From the NCBI GenBank assembly GCA_009733745.1, contig WNWL01000004.1, positions 374,001 to 438,000 on the forward strand: a DNA stretch of 64,000 nucleotides, written 5' to 3'. Made by a program: the position numbers and the translations under genes. The notes under the pieces were generated by a model, which did no database searches, was not told the origin of the DNA, and saw only the letters and a program-made list of their open reading frames with translations. Below are positions 22,435-30,808 of this stretch, one piece after another. Origin of the DNA: Oceanobacillus sp. HTM 045. GTDB taxonomy: Bacteria > Pseudomonadota > Alphaproteobacteria > Rhodobacterales > Rhodobacteraceae. Each line of letters begins with the position of its first letter. Position 1 is the first letter of the stretch.

Positions 22435-22474
22435 GGCCCGATCCCGGCGCTCCAGACCCGGGCGAGGGCATATG

Positions 22475-22503
22475 TTGACAGGGGCAGGCCGCCGCCATAG
22501 GTT
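22475..22503 (+). promoter_or_regulatory. putative sigma-70-type promoter for hpf-ptsN
   Basis: A perfect TTGACA at 22475-22480 is followed after 17 nt by TAGGTT at 22498-22503, about 105 nt before the hpf start. The -10 is a modest match. It would allow hpf-ptsN to be expressed apart from rpoN. Confidence 0.45.
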
Positions 22504-22607
22504 CCGCGCCTCATCGCGACTCGGTGCGTTTCCGAGAGGCACAGAGACGCTGAACGAGCCCCTGAGATCGGAACCAGACGGCGCTGGACGCGGTCCGTGG
22601 AGGTGAA

Positions 22608-23192
22608 ATGCAAATCAAGGTATCCGGCAAGCAGATCGACATCGGCGACGCCCTGAAGGTGCATGTCGAGGAGACGCTGACCGAGGAGGTCGCGAAGTAT
22701 TTCGACCGCCCCGTGAACTCGGTGGTCACCTTCTCGCGCAACGGGCACGGCTACAAGTGCGATGCCTCGACCCATCTCTCGACGGGTCTGACCGTTCAGG
22801 CGGCGGCGCAGGCGAACGATGTCTATGCGGCCTTCGATCAGTGCGCCGAGCGCATCGCCAAGCAGCTGCGCCGCTACAAGCGCCGGCTGAAGGACCACCA
22901 CCAGGCGCGTCAGAACCCGGTGGAGGCGATGAACGCCCTGTCTTATGTGATCGCCGGCGAAGGCGAGGATCCGGCGGAGGAGCCGGAGTCGCTCGAGCCC
23001 GTGATCGTTGCGGAGCTGACCCACGAGATCAAGTCGCTCTCGGTCGGCGAGGCCGTGATGCAGATGGAGTTTGCCCACGCGCCGTTCGTGATGTTCCGGC
23101 ACGAAAAGACCGGACGAGTGAACCTGGTGTTCCGCCGCGACGACGGAAATATCGGGTGGATCGATCCTGACGGCACGTCCGCCACGGATTGA
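22608..23192 (+). CDS. hpf: ribosome hibernation promoting factor, long form
   Basis: 194 residues. The N-terminal S30AE domain (MQIKVSGKQIDIGDALKVHV) binds the 30S decoding region, and the C-terminal dimerisation domain (KSLSVGEAVMQMEFAHAPFVMF region, with FRRDDGNIGWIDPD at the end) marks the long form that makes 100S dimers. GTGGAGGTGAAATG gives an ideal ribosome-binding site for ATG at 22608. It lies between rpoN and ptsN. Confidence 0.95.
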   Translation: MQIKVSGKQIDIGDALKVHVEETLTEEVAKYFDRPVNSVVTFSRNGHGYKCDASTHLSTGLTVQAAAQANDVYAAFDQCAERIAKQLRRYKRRLKDHHQARQNPVEAMNALSYVIAGEGEDPAEEPESLEPVIVAELTHEIKSLSVGEAVMQMEFAHAPFVMFRHEKTGRVNLVFRRDDGNIGWIDPDGTSATD

Positions 23193-23220
23193 ACAAATAG
23201 TTCTTGAAGCTTCGGTACGG

Positions 23221-23694
23221 ATGAGCGCGATGCTTGGCGATACCCTGTTTTCCCAGAAGGCCGTGATGCCCGCACTGCGGGTGACGTCCAAGAAGCAGCT
23301 GTTCCAGGAAATCGCTGCCCACGCGGCGCAGGCCTATGGTCTCGATGCGCGAACCGTGTTCGACGCCCTGCTCGAGCGCGAGAAACTCGGTTCGACCTCG
23401 ATGGACCGCGGCGTGGCGATTCCGCATGCGCGGCTGGCCGACGCGGACCGGATCATGTGCCTCTTCGCCCGGCTCGAGACGCCGGTCGATTTCGACAGCG
23501 CCGACGGGGGCATGGTCGACCTCGTCTTCGCCCTGCTCGCGCCCGAGGATTCGGGCACGGAACACCTCCGCGCCCTCGCCAAGGTGTCGCGCCTGATGCG
23601 CGACGAGAAAATCTGCGAGAAACTGCGCCAGTCGACCGACGCGCAGGCGCTCTACGCGCTGATCACCGAACCCACCGCCTCGCGCGCCGCCTGA
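23221..23694 (+). CDS. ptsN: PTS IIA-like nitrogen regulatory protein
   Basis: 157 residues of a single EIIA fructose-type domain. The phosphorylated His69 lies in RGVAIPHARL. EIIANtr takes phosphate from the PtsP-PtsO chain and regulates potassium transport, nitrogen and sigma-54-related functions in related bacteria; no sugar permease domain is attached. It starts with ATG at 23221, 28 nt after hpf; ATG at 23230 is also possible. Its location downstream of rpoN fits the known group. Confidence 0.94.
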   Translation: MSAMLGDTLFSQKAVMPALRVTSKKQLFQEIAAHAAQAYGLDARTVFDALLEREKLGSTSMDRGVAIPHARLADADRIMCLFARLETPVDFDSADGGMVDLVFALLAPEDSGTEHLRALAKVSRLMRDEKICEKLRQSTDAQALYALITEPTASRAA

Positions 23695-23720
23695 TCCGGC
23701 GCTGATCCCGGCTCAGGGCC

Positions 23721-23740
23721 GGTCCGCCTCCCGGCGGACC
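23721..23740. terminator. hairpin between convergent ptsN and DUF1150 genes
   Basis: GGTCCGCC and GGCGGACC are perfectly complementary with a TCCC loop, 26 nt past the ptsN stop and 50 nt past the stop of the convergent gene. It could end transcription in both directions; no T-run is present. Confidence 0.5.
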
Positions 23741-23760
23741 GTGGCGGCATCGTTCGCGAC

Positions 23761-23798
23761 GGTCAGTGCAGTCCGGTCAGTGCAGTCCGGTCAGTGCA
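23761..23798. repeat. 14-bp tandem repeat, 2.7 copies
   Basis: GGTCAGTGCAGTCC is present twice in full and once as the first 10 bases. The third copy contains the stop and last codons (Val-His-stop) of the minus-strand DUF1150 gene, so the array looks like a duplication of that gene's 3' end. Confidence 0.85.
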
Positions 23799-24000
23799 CG
23801 CTCACCGGCACGAAATCGTTCCGCCGCGCGACGGCGAAGGCCATGTCGCGGCCGGGAACGAGGGCAAGCCGGTTGCCCGCCTCGTCGTGGATTGCATAGA
23901 CCGCGCCGGGCGGCACGCCTTCCGGCAGGTCCGACGTTTCGGCCGCACGCACGTAGCAGATCGCGCGGCCCTCGGGGATGTTGGGATGCGGATACTTCAC
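23791..24000 (-). CDS. DUF1150 family protein
   Basis: 69 residues matching DUF1150 landmarks: ICYVRAAETSDLPEG, YAIHDEAGNRLAL and a C-terminal FAVARRNDFVPVSVH. Members are typically encoded next to small heat-shock proteins in Rhodobacterales, as here; function is unknown. GTG at 24000 is preferred because AGGAGG is exactly 7 nt upstream. An in-frame ATG at 24027 would overlap that ribosome-binding site and give nine extra residues. The hsp20 stop is 54 nt upstream. Confidence 0.8.
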   Translation of the reverse strand: MKYPHPNIPEGRAICYVRAAETSDLPEGVPPGAVYAIHDEAGNRLALVPGRDMAFAVARRNDFVPVSVH

Positions 24001-24054
24001 GACATGTCCTCCTATACGCATCTTCAACGCATGACAGACGCCTGACGTTGCGTC

Positions 24055-24477
24055 TCAACCCTGTCCCGGGGTGATTTTTACCGTCTGCACCACCGGCTCG
24101 GGCCGCCTGCGCTCCAGGTCGATATGCAGGAGGCCGCAGTCCAGACTTGCTCCCTTCACGTCCACGCCGTCGGCGAGAACGAAGCTGCGCTGGAACTGCC
24201 GGGCGGCGATCCCGCGATGCAGGAACACCCGCTCCGAGCCGTCTTCCTCGTTCTGCTTGCCGCGGATGACGAGCTGCGCGTCCTCCACCGTGATCGACAG
24301 GTCTTCCTCGCGGAAGCCGGCGACGGCGAGGGTGATGCGGTAGCTGTCCTCGCTCTTCATCTCGATGTTGAACGGCGGATAGCCGTCGTTCCCGGACTTG
24401 GCGGTGCGCTCGATCAGCCGGTCGAGAGACTCGAACCCGAGCAGGAATGGATGCGAGGCGAAATTGACACGTGACAT
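24055..24477 (-). CDS. small heat-shock protein, Hsp20/IbpA family
   Basis: 140 residues with an alpha-crystallin domain (about 37-125). The N-terminal SHPFLLGFESLDRLIERTAK is typical of alphaproteobacterial IbpA-type proteins (shown FLLGFESLDRLIER), and landmarks are YRITLAVAGFREEDLSIT, VIRGKQ and VFLHRGIAARQFQRSF (the GIAxRxFxR consensus). The usual C-terminal I-x-I/V anchor is represented by VKITPGQ. It should hold unfolding proteins in the cytoplasm. An RpoH-like promoter lies about 65 nt upstream. Confidence 0.93.
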   Translation of the reverse strand: MSRVNFASHPFLLGFESLDRLIERTAKSGNDGYPPFNIEMKSEDSYRITLAVAGFREEDLSITVEDAQLVIRGKQNEEDGSERVFLHRGIAARQFQRSFVLADGVDVKGASLDCGLLHIDLERRRPEPVVQTVKITPGQG

Positions 24478-24542
24478 GTCTCGTGAGCCCTTGTGCAAGC
24501 AGCTTCATGCGCGGGCCCGCTGGCGGCACCCGCCTGATAACC

Positions 24543-24571
24543 ATATGGGGCCGTGCGCGACGGGGCGCAAG
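24543..24571 (-). promoter_or_regulatory. RpoH (heat-shock sigma) type promoter of hsp20
   Basis: On the minus strand, CTTGCG (24571-24566) is followed after exactly 17 nt by CCATAT (24548-24543), with CCCC just before the ATAT. This agrees with the alphaproteobacterial sigma-32 pattern (CTTG at -35, CC-TAT or CCCAT at -10) and lies upstream of a heat-shock gene. Confidence 0.6.
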
Positions 24572-24614
24572 TTTCGCGCTTCCGCGCACCCGGACCCGCG
24601 GATAGGGTCGCGCC

Positions 24615-25760
24615 ATGCCCGCCCAGATGCGCCCCGTTCGAATCGCCCTTGGCGGGTTCCTGACCCTCGCCGCCGGCATGGGCATCGGGCGCTTCGTCTA
24701 CACGCCGCTCCTGCCGATGATGGCCGCCGATCTCGGCCTCAGCCCGACCGAGGCGGGCCTGATCGCGTCCGCCAACTTCGCCGGCTACCTTGCGGGCGCG
24801 CTGATCGCCTCGCTTCCCTTCCTGCCCGGCGGCCGCAAGTTCTGGCTGATCGCCGCGCTCTGCGCCAGCGGGCTGACCACCGCCGCGATGGGCCTTTTCG
24901 ACGGGATCACCGCGCAGGCAGGGCTCCGCGCCGCGGGCGGCGTGGCGAGCGCCTTCGCGCTGGTCTACGGCTCGGCGCTCGTCACCGGCCATATCGGCGC
25001 GGCGGGGCGAGCGGGGCTGGTGGCGCTGCATTTCGCGGGCGTCGGCGCGGGGATCGCGCTCTCGGCCCTCGCCGTCGGCGCGGCGAGCGAGTTCGGCGCC
25101 GGCTGGCGCACCCTCTGGCTGGTGGGTGGCGCGGCGACCATCGCGGCGATGGTTGCCGTGATCTTCATGGTCCCCGCCGGCGCCCCGGCAGGCGGCGAGG
25201 CGCGGGGCGAGAAACGCCCGGGCCTCTGGCGCCTCGTCGCCGCCTATGGCTGCCTCGGCTTCGGCTACGTCATCACCGCCACCTTCATCGTCGCCATCGT
25301 CCGCGAGGGCGGCGGCACCGCCTGGGCGGAGGCGGGCGTCTGGTGCTTGGTCGGGCTGGCGGGAATGCCCTCCGTCTGGCTCTGGAACCGCGCCGTGCCG
25401 CGCTTCGGCGCGATCCCGGTCTACCAGGTCGCCCTGCTGATCGAGGCGGCAGGGGTGGCGGTCTGCGTGATCTGGCCGGGCACCATCGGCCTCGCCATCG
25501 GCGCCGTGGCGCTCGGCGGCACCTTCATGGCGCTGACCGCGATGGGCTTCGCGATCGCACGCACCATGTCCGGCGGCGACCAGCGGGCGATCCTCGGCGT
25601 GATGACCGCCGCCTTCGGCACCGGCCAGATGCTCGGCCCCGCCGTCGCCGGATGGCTGCGGGATGCCACCGGCAGCTACCTCGCCCCCTCGCTCGCCGCC
25701 AGTGCGGTGCTGGTGGCGGGAGCGGTACTGATCGTGCCCTTGCGGCGGGCGCGGACCTAG
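24615..25760 (+). CDS. MFS transporter, YbfB/YjiJ family
   Basis: 381 residues with about 12 membrane segments. The opening IALGGFLTLAAGMGIGRFVYTPLLPMM, in particular GMGIGRFVYTPLLP, is the hallmark of the YbfB/YjiJ group of major facilitator proteins, followed by SPTEAGLIASANFAGYLAG. Substrate is unknown. ATG at 24615 is divergent from hsp20. The stop codon overlaps that of the convergent sterol-desaturase gene in the palindromic CTAG at 25757-25760. Confidence 0.85.
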   Translation: MPAQMRPVRIALGGFLTLAAGMGIGRFVYTPLLPMMAADLGLSPTEAGLIASANFAGYLAGALIASLPFLPGGRKFWLIAALCASGLTTAAMGLFDGITAQAGLRAAGGVASAFALVYGSALVTGHIGAAGRAGLVALHFAGVGAGIALSALAVGAASEFGAGWRTLWLVGGAATIAAMVAVIFMVPAGAPAGGEARGEKRPGLWRLVAAYGCLGFGYVITATFIVAIVREGGGTAWAEAGVWCLVGLAGMPSVWLWNRAVPRFGAIPVYQVALLIEAAGVAVCVIWPGTIGLAIGAVALGGTFMALTAMGFAIARTMSGGDQRAILGVMTAAFGTGQMLGPAVAGWLRDATGSYLAPSLAASAVLVAGAVLIVPLRRART

Positions 25761-26620
25761 CCGCGCCGCCGCACGAACGGGTGCGCCACGTAGGAGATGG
25801 GATCCGAGGGCGGCGGCATCCCGTCGAGCCCGGTCTCGGGGAAATCCGCTCCCCGCGGCTCCACCCTTGTGCCGAACAGCCGGTCCCAGATGCTGAGGAA
25901 GAAGCCGAAATTGCAGTCGTGCAGCCGCTTCTCCCGGCCGTGGTGGTAGTGGTGGAAGAGATTGTCCACCAGTACCTTCCGCGCTCCCGCCGGCAGCACC
26001 AGCGCGCGGGCGTCGGAATGGGTGTAGATCACCCACGTCCCCCAGACGACCGCGATGGCCGAGGCGTTCGGTTCGGGCGTCGGCACCAGGATCGAGACCG
26101 GCAGGAACACGAAGGCGAAGCGGAACACTCCCTCGAGCCAGTGTCCGTAGGAGTTCACCGCGTTGAGATGCTCCAGCGAATGGTGCGTGCAGTGGAACTT
26201 CCAGAGGAACGGCACCGCGTGTTCGGCCCGGTGGAACCAGTAGCCGAAGAAGTCGATCAGCAGGATATAGAGCGCCAGCTCCAGCAGGCCGGGTAGCTCC
26301 ACCATCCCCGTGCCGCGGGCGAGGCCGGTCTCGGCCTTTACCCAGCTCGCGGCGAGGATGACGAGGTTCGACATCGCGTAGAACGCGGCCCAGATCGCCA
26401 GCGGCATCAGGTAGCGGGACACCGGCCGCCGCGCCCGTTCCGGCGCCGCCGACACCGTTTCCACGATGGCGAAGGGCAGCGCACCGAGCACGAAGGCGGC
26501 AAAGCCCTCGGCGGCCTGCCCGAGCGGAGCGGGCAGGCCGCCGAACGGCTTCAGCCCCTCGATCGCGTCGAGCGCCAGAACCGCACCGAAGACCGCAATG
26601 AGAACCGCGACCGCGCGCAC
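25757..26620 (-). CDS. sterol desaturase/fatty acid hydroxylase family membrane protein
   Basis: 287 residues with about five hydrophobic segments and the histidine boxes of the di-iron membrane hydroxylase superfamily: WFHRAEH, HCTHHS and NLFHHYHHG, followed by RLHDCNFG. The substrate is probably a lipid or carotenoid but cannot be specified. The start is GTG at 26620 with GGAGG six nt upstream. It is convergent with the MFS gene and divergent from def. Confidence 0.85.
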   Translation of the reverse strand: MRAVAVLIAVFGAVLALDAIEGLKPFGGLPAPLGQAAEGFAAFVLGALPFAIVETVSAAPERARRPVSRYLMPLAIWAAFYAMSNLVILAASWVKAETGLARGTGMVELPGLLELALYILLIDFFGYWFHRAEHAVPFLWKFHCTHHSLEHLNAVNSYGHWLEGVFRFAFVFLPVSILVPTPEPNASAIAVVWGTWVIYTHSDARALVLPAGARKVLVDNLFHHYHHGREKRLHDCNFGFFLSIWDRLFGTRVEPRGADFPETGLDGMPPPSDPISYVAHPFVRRRG

Positions 26621-26728
26621 CGGAAGCCTCCACCGAACGGTTGTCGCGCGAGCCTAGTCCCGCGCAAGGTGCAGGTCCACCCGGAAGCCGACTTGACCCG
26701 GCACCCGCGATCGCCTAGCTGATCCGGC

Positions 26729-27268
26729 ATGATCCGGCCCATCCTCATCCACCCCGATCCGCGCCTGAAGAAGGTCGCCGAACCCGTGCCCGCGGTCGAC
26801 GACGCCGTGCGCGCGCTGATGGATGACATGCTGGAGACGATGTACGACGCCCCCGGCATCGGCCTCGCCGCGCCGCAGATCGGCATCGGCCGGCGGATCA
26901 TCGTGCTCGACTGCATCCGCGACGCGGAGGAGGAGCCCCAGCCGGTGGCGATGGCCAACCCCGAGATCGTCTGGGCCTCGGAGGAGACGCATACCCACGA
27001 GGAAGGCTGCCTCTCCATCCCCGACATCTACGCCGACGTGACCCGCCCGGCCGAGGTGAAGGTGCGCTTCCTCAACCGCGACGGCGCGGAGGAGGAGCGG
27101 CACATGGAGGGCATCTGGGCCGTCTGCGTCCAGCACGAGATCGACCATCTCGATGGCAAGCTGTTCATCGACTATCTCGGCCCCATGCGCCGCCAGATGA
27201 TCACCACCAAGATGAAGAAGCTGAAACGCGAGCGCGCGAAGGCTGCCGAGAAACCCGCGGCGGAGTGA
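26729..27268 (+). CDS. def: peptide deformylase
   Basis: Removes the N-formyl group from nascent proteins. The 179-residue protein has all three family motifs intact: [10 protein letters not shown] (44-53), EEGCLS with metal ligand Cys94, and QHEIDHLDG with ligands His136 and His140 and catalytic Glu137. The C-terminus is Lys-rich. Its stop overlaps the start of a second deformylase-like gene (TGATG), followed by fmt, so formylation and deformylation genes form one unit. Confidence 0.96.
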   Translation: MIRPILIHPDPRLKKVAEPVPAVDDAVRALMDDMLETMYDAPGIGLAAPQIGIGRRIIVLDCIRDAEEEPQPVAMANPEIVWASEETHTHEEGCLSIPDIYADVTRPAEVKVRFLNRDGAEEERHMEGIWAVCVQHEIDHLDGKLFIDYLGPMRRQMITTKMKKLKRERAKAAEKPAAE

Positions 27269-27762
27269 TGCCGCGGCCCTTCCTCCCCTGGCCGCACCCG
27301 ATCCTCAAGGCCCGCGCCGAACCGGTCGCGGCGGTGGACGACGCCGTGCGCGCGATCTGGGAGGAGATGCTGGAGGCGATGTACGCCATGCCCGGCGTCG
27401 GCCTCGCCGCGCCGCAGATCGGCGAGCCGCTGCGCCTCGCCGTCATCGACTGCTCGGAGACGAATGACCAGCCGGTCCGCATGGCCAACCCGGAACTGCT
27501 GGAGGTCTCGGACGAGACCGAGGCGGGGCAGGAGGGCAGCCCCAACCTCCCCGGCCTCTGGGAGCAGGTCACCCGCCCCGTCCGCGCCCGGCTGCGCTGG
27601 CTCGACGAGGCGGGCGCGGTGCAGGAACGCTGGTTCGAGGGGCTCTGGGCGCGCTCGGCCCAGCACCAGCTCGACCATCTCGACGGAAAGCTGTTCTTCC
27701 ACCGCCTGCCGGAGTTCCGGCGGCGGCGGCTGCTGGAGAAATACCGGAAGGGGCGGCGCTGA
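27268..27762 (+). CDS. deformylase-like protein lacking catalytic residues
   Basis: 164 residues with the deformylase fold sequence and motif 1 intact ([10 protein letters not shown], 43-52). Motif 2 is altered: EGS at 89-91 replaces E-G-C, so the metal-binding Cys is Ser91. Motif 3 is [10 protein letters not shown], with His133 and His137 kept but the catalytic Glu changed to Gln134. It is therefore unlikely to be an active deformylase. It is translated from ATG at 27268 directly coupled to def, and its stop overlaps fmt. The reading frame is intact, which argues for a retained non-enzymatic or altered function rather than a decaying pseudogene. Confidence 0.85.
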   Translation: MPRPFLPWPHPILKARAEPVAAVDDAVRAIWEEMLEAMYAMPGVGLAAPQIGEPLRLAVIDCSETNDQPVRMANPELLEVSDETEAGQEGSPNLPGLWEQVTRPVRARLRWLDEAGAVQERWFEGLWARSAQHQLDHLDGKLFFHRLPEFRRRRLLEKYRKGRR

Positions 27763-28673
27763 TGCGGGTCGTGTTCATGGGAACCCCGGACTTCGCGGTG
27801 CCAGTGCTGGAGGCGCTGGTCGCCGCCGGGTACGAGGTTATGCGGGTCTACACCCAGCCGCCGCGCCGCGCGGGCCGGGGCAAAGCGGAACGGCCCTCGC
27901 CGGTCCACGCCGCGGCGGAGGCGGCGGGGATTGCCGTCGAGACCCCCGCAAGGTTCCGCGAAGCGGTCGAGGGGTTCGCCGCGCTCAGGCCAGATGTCGC
28001 CGTGGTCGTCGCCTATGGCCAGATCCTGCCGCAGGCGGCGCTCGACGTACCGCGGCTCGGCTGCTTCAACGCCCATGCATCTCTGCTGCCGCGCTGGCGC
28101 GGCGCCGCGCCGATCCAGCGGGCGATCATGGCGGGCGACGCCGAGACCGGCGTCTGCGTGATGCAGATGGAAGCCGGGCTCGACACCGGCCCGGTCCTGA
28201 AATGCGAACCCGTACCCATCGGCCCGCGAGACACCGCCGCGACCCTGCACGATGCGCTCGCCGCGCTTTCCGCCCGGCTGATCGTCGAGGTGCTGGCCGA
28301 CATGCCCGCCCCGGTGCCGCAGCCGGAAGAGGGCGTCACCTACGCCGCGAAGATCGACAAGGCCGAGGCGCGGATCGACTGGTCCCGCCCGGCGGCGGAG
28401 GTCTCCGCCCATGTCCGTGGCCTCTCGCCCTTTCCCGGCGCGTGGTTCGAGCATGAAGGCGAGCGGATCAAGGCCCTGATGGCGGTGCCGGAGGACGGGG
28501 CAGGGGAGCCGGGCACAGCGGTTCCCGGCACGGTACTGGACGACGCGCTCCTCGTAGCCTGCGGTACCGGCGCCGTCCGGCTGGAGACGTTGCAGCGCGC
28601 CGGCAAGGGCGCGATGGCCGCATCGGACCTGCTGCGCGGCTTCCCGGTCCCGGCGGGAACGCGGCTCGGATAG
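27762..28673 (+). CDS. fmt: methionyl-tRNA formyltransferase
   Basis: Formylates initiator Met-tRNA using 10-formyl-tetrahydrofolate. The 303-residue protein has the N-terminal [14 protein letters not shown], the folate-binding and catalytic region [18 protein letters not shown] with Asn103 and His105, and Asp141 in GLDTGPVL. The C-terminal OB-like tRNA-binding domain is present (about 205-300). It starts in a TGATG overlap with the deformylase-like gene and ends before a strong terminator. Confidence 0.96.
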   Translation: MRVVFMGTPDFAVPVLEALVAAGYEVMRVYTQPPRRAGRGKAERPSPVHAAAEAAGIAVETPARFREAVEGFAALRPDVAVVVAYGQILPQAALDVPRLGCFNAHASLLPRWRGAAPIQRAIMAGDAETGVCVMQMEAGLDTGPVLKCEPVPIGPRDTAATLHDALAALSARLIVEVLADMPAPVPQPEEGVTYAAKIDKAEARIDWSRPAAEVSAHVRGLSPFPGAWFEHEGERIKALMAVPEDGAGEPGTAVPGTVLDDALLVACGTGAVRLETLQRAGKGAMAASDLLRGFPVPAGTRLG

Positions 28674-28675
28674 GC

Positions 28676-28699
28676 GTGCAACCGGTGCCCCGGTTGCAC
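28676..28699 (+). terminator. terminator of the def-fmt unit
   Basis: GTGCAACCGG and CCGGTTGCAC form a perfect 10-bp stem with a TGCC loop, 2 nt after the fmt stop, followed by a T-rich stretch (GTTAACACTTTTATCGTTT). Confidence 0.8.
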
Positions 28700-28736
28700 G
28701 TTAACACTTTTATCGTTTGATTTCAGTGGCTTGTGC

Positions 28737-28756
28737 GGGTTGCAACCTTGCAACCC
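28737..28756 (-). terminator. hairpin at the end of the cytochrome c gene
   Basis: GGGTTGCAA and TTGCAACCC are perfectly complementary with a 2-nt gap. The outer end coincides with the cytochrome stop codon (28756-28758). It shares the GGTTGCA core with the fmt terminator 38 bp away. Confidence 0.5.
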
Positions 28757-29193
28757 TATTTGTCCTGCCTGAAATCGTCGTGGCAGGCCTTGCAGGCCCG
28801 GGCCACGTCGCCCAGCGCATCGCGCGCCGCCGAAGGGTCGTCGGAGGCCGCGAGCAGGATTTCCGCCGCCGCGCCGAGATCCCCGGCCGCCGACCTGAAC
28901 GCCTCGTGCTCGGTCCAGACCGCCGGCAGCGCCTCGCTGGGCGCGTGGTCGGTGCCGTGCGGGAAGTGGTCCGGCATCGCGACGGCCTCCGCGGCGATTG
29001 CCTTGGCGGTGGCCGCGACCTTTGCCGCGTCGTAGGCGGCGGCCCCGTCGACCATCGCCTTCACGGCCTTGAGCGAGTCGCCCATGGCCTTCATCGCGTC
29101 CATCCGCTCCTTGACCACCCCGGACGCGCCGGAGTGGGCAAGGGCGAGGCCGGCGCCCAGGACGAGCGCCGGGATCGAGAGGGCAACCCGCAT
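28756..29193 (-). CDS. class II c-type cytochrome (c'/c556-like)
   Basis: 145 residues with a signal peptide (MRVALSIPALVLGAGLALA), so it is periplasmic, followed by a four-helix bundle sequence. The heme c site is near the C-terminus, CKACHDDFR (Cys134, Cys137, His138), as in class II cytochromes. RMDAMKAMGDSLK near residue 31 can supply the axial Met of the c556 type. It is coupled to the upstream dehydrogenase gene by a TGATG junction, though a functional link between the two is not obvious. Confidence 0.88.
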   Translation of the reverse strand: MRVALSIPALVLGAGLALAHSGASGVVKERMDAMKAMGDSLKAVKAMVDGAAAYDAAKVAATAKAIAAEAVAMPDHFPHGTDHAPSEALPAVWTEHEAFRSAAGDLGAAAEILLAASDDPSAARDALGDVARACKACHDDFRQDK

Positions 29194-30659
29194 CAGACGC
29201 TCATGCACAGGTACTTCATCTCGAGGAAGTCCTCGACGCCGTACTTGGAGCCCTCGCGGCCGAGGCCGGACTGCTTCACGCCGCCGAAGGGCGCGACCTC
29301 GGTCGAGATCAGGCCGGTGTTGATGCCGACCATGCCGTATTCCAGCGCCTCCGCCACGCGCCACACCCGGCCGAGATCGCGGGCATAGAAGTAGGAGGCG
29401 AGGCCGAAGATCGTGTCGTTGGCCTGCCGCACCACGTCGTCCTCGTCCTCGAAGCTGAAGAGCGGGGCGACCGGGCCGAAGGTCTCGTCCTGCGTCACCA
29501 TCATGTCCGGGGTCACGCCGGTCAGGATGGTCGGCTCGAAGAAGGTGCCGCCGAGCTCGTGGCGCTTGCCGCCGGCGACGACGGTGGCGCCCTTCGCCGT
29601 CGCGTCGGCGATGTGCTCCTCGACCTTCTCGACCGCGGCCATGTCGATCAGCGGGCCCGCATTCACGTTCTCGCCGAAGCCGTCGCCGACCTTCATGTTC
29701 TCGACCCGCTCCTTCAGCTTGGCCGCGAAGGCGTCATAGACCCCGGCCTGCACGTAGATGCGGTTGGCGCAGACGCAGGTCTGGCCGTTGTTGCGGTACT
29801 TCGAGATCATCGCCCCGTCCGCCGCCGCGTCGAGATCGGCGTCGTCGAACACGATGAAGGGCGCGTTGCCGCCGAGCTCCAGGCTCACCTTCATGATCTG
29901 GTCGGAAGCCTGGCGCATCAGGATCCGGCCCACCTCCGTGCTGCCAGTGAAGGTCAGCTTGCGCACCTTCGGGTTCTCGCAGAACTCCTTGCCGATCTGG
30001 CTGGAGGAGGACGAGGTGATCACCGAGAAGAGCCCCTTCGGCACGCCCGCGCGCTCGGCCAGCACGGCCATCGCCAGCGCCGAGAGCGGGGTCTGCTTGG
30101 CCGGCTTGGCGACGAAGGCGCAGCCCACCGCCAGCGCCGGGGCGACCTTGCGCGCGATCATCGCATTGGGGAAGTTCCAAGGCGTGATCGAGCCCACCAC
30201 GCCGACCGGCTGCTTGATCACCACGATCCGCTTGTCGGTCTGGTGGCCGGGGATGGTGTCGCCGTAGATGCGCTTGGCCTCCTCCGCGAACCACTCCACG
30301 AAGCTGGCGCCGTAGAGGATCTCGCCGCGAGCCTCCGGGAAGGGCTTGCCCATCTCGGCGGTGAGGATGCGCCCGAGGTCGTCGGCATTGGCGACCATCA
30401 GGTCGTTCCACTTGCGCAGCACGGCGGCGCGTTCCTTGCCGGTCTTCGCGGCCCAGTCCTTCTGAGCGGCGTAGGCGGCGTCGATCGCCCGCGCCGTCTC
30501 CTCGCGGCCCATGTCGGGCACCTCGCAGATCACCGCGCCGGTCGAGGGGTTGGTGACGGGGAAGGTCTTGCCGCTGTCGGCGCCGACCCATTCTCCGGCG
30601 AGAAAGGCCAGGTCGGTCAGCAGGGTCTTGTCTTCGAGCATCGTCGCGGCATCGAGCAT
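29193..30659 (-). CDS. gabD: NAD(P)-dependent succinate-semialdehyde dehydrogenase
   Basis: 488 residues of the aldehyde dehydrogenase superfamily. Landmarks are TPWNFPNAM, FTGSTEVGR, the catalytic Glu261 in LELGGNAPF and the nucleophile Cys295 in NNGQTCVCANR. The second Cys two residues later is typical of GabD-type enzymes. C-terminal PFGGVKQSGLGREGSKYG is also the GabD pattern. It oxidises succinate semialdehyde to succinate (GABA degradation); no GABA transaminase gene is nearby. ATG at 30659 follows GGGAGG. Confidence 0.88.
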   Translation of the reverse strand: MLDAATMLEDKTLLTDLAFLAGEWVGADSGKTFPVTNPSTGAVICEVPDMGREETARAIDAAYAAQKDWAAKTGKERAAVLRKWNDLMVANADDLGRILTAEMGKPFPEARGEILYGASFVEWFAEEAKRIYGDTIPGHQTDKRIVVIKQPVGVVGSITPWNFPNAMIARKVAPALAVGCAFVAKPAKQTPLSALAMAVLAERAGVPKGLFSVITSSSSSQIGKEFCENPKVRKLTFTGSTEVGRILMRQASDQIMKVSLELGGNAPFIVFDDADLDAAADGAMISKYRNNGQTCVCANRIYVQAGVYDAFAAKLKERVENMKVGDGFGENVNAGPLIDMAAVEKVEEHIADATAKGATVVAGGKRHELGGTFFEPTILTGVTPDMMVTQDETFGPVAPLFSFEDEDDVVRQANDTIFGLASYFYARDLGRVWRVAEALEYGMVGINTGLISTEVAPFGGVKQSGLGREGSKYGVEDFLEMKYLCMSV

Positions 30660-30808
30660 GGGTTTTCCTCCCGTCGGATTGGTGTGGATACCGTCGCCCT
30701 TGTCCTAGTGCGGGGACAGGCGCGCGTCCAGCGAAGCAATTCTAACCTAGTGCGCGGCGCGGGCCATGCCATGCAGGCTCATTGCCGCGCCCGCGCCTGC
30801 CCGGCCTG

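Noticed and set aside
27268-27762. Second deformylase gene as a normal duplicate or a pseudogene
   Set aside because: Key catalytic residues are changed, so it is not a normal duplicate; the frame is intact and coupled to neighbours, so a pseudogene is not supported.
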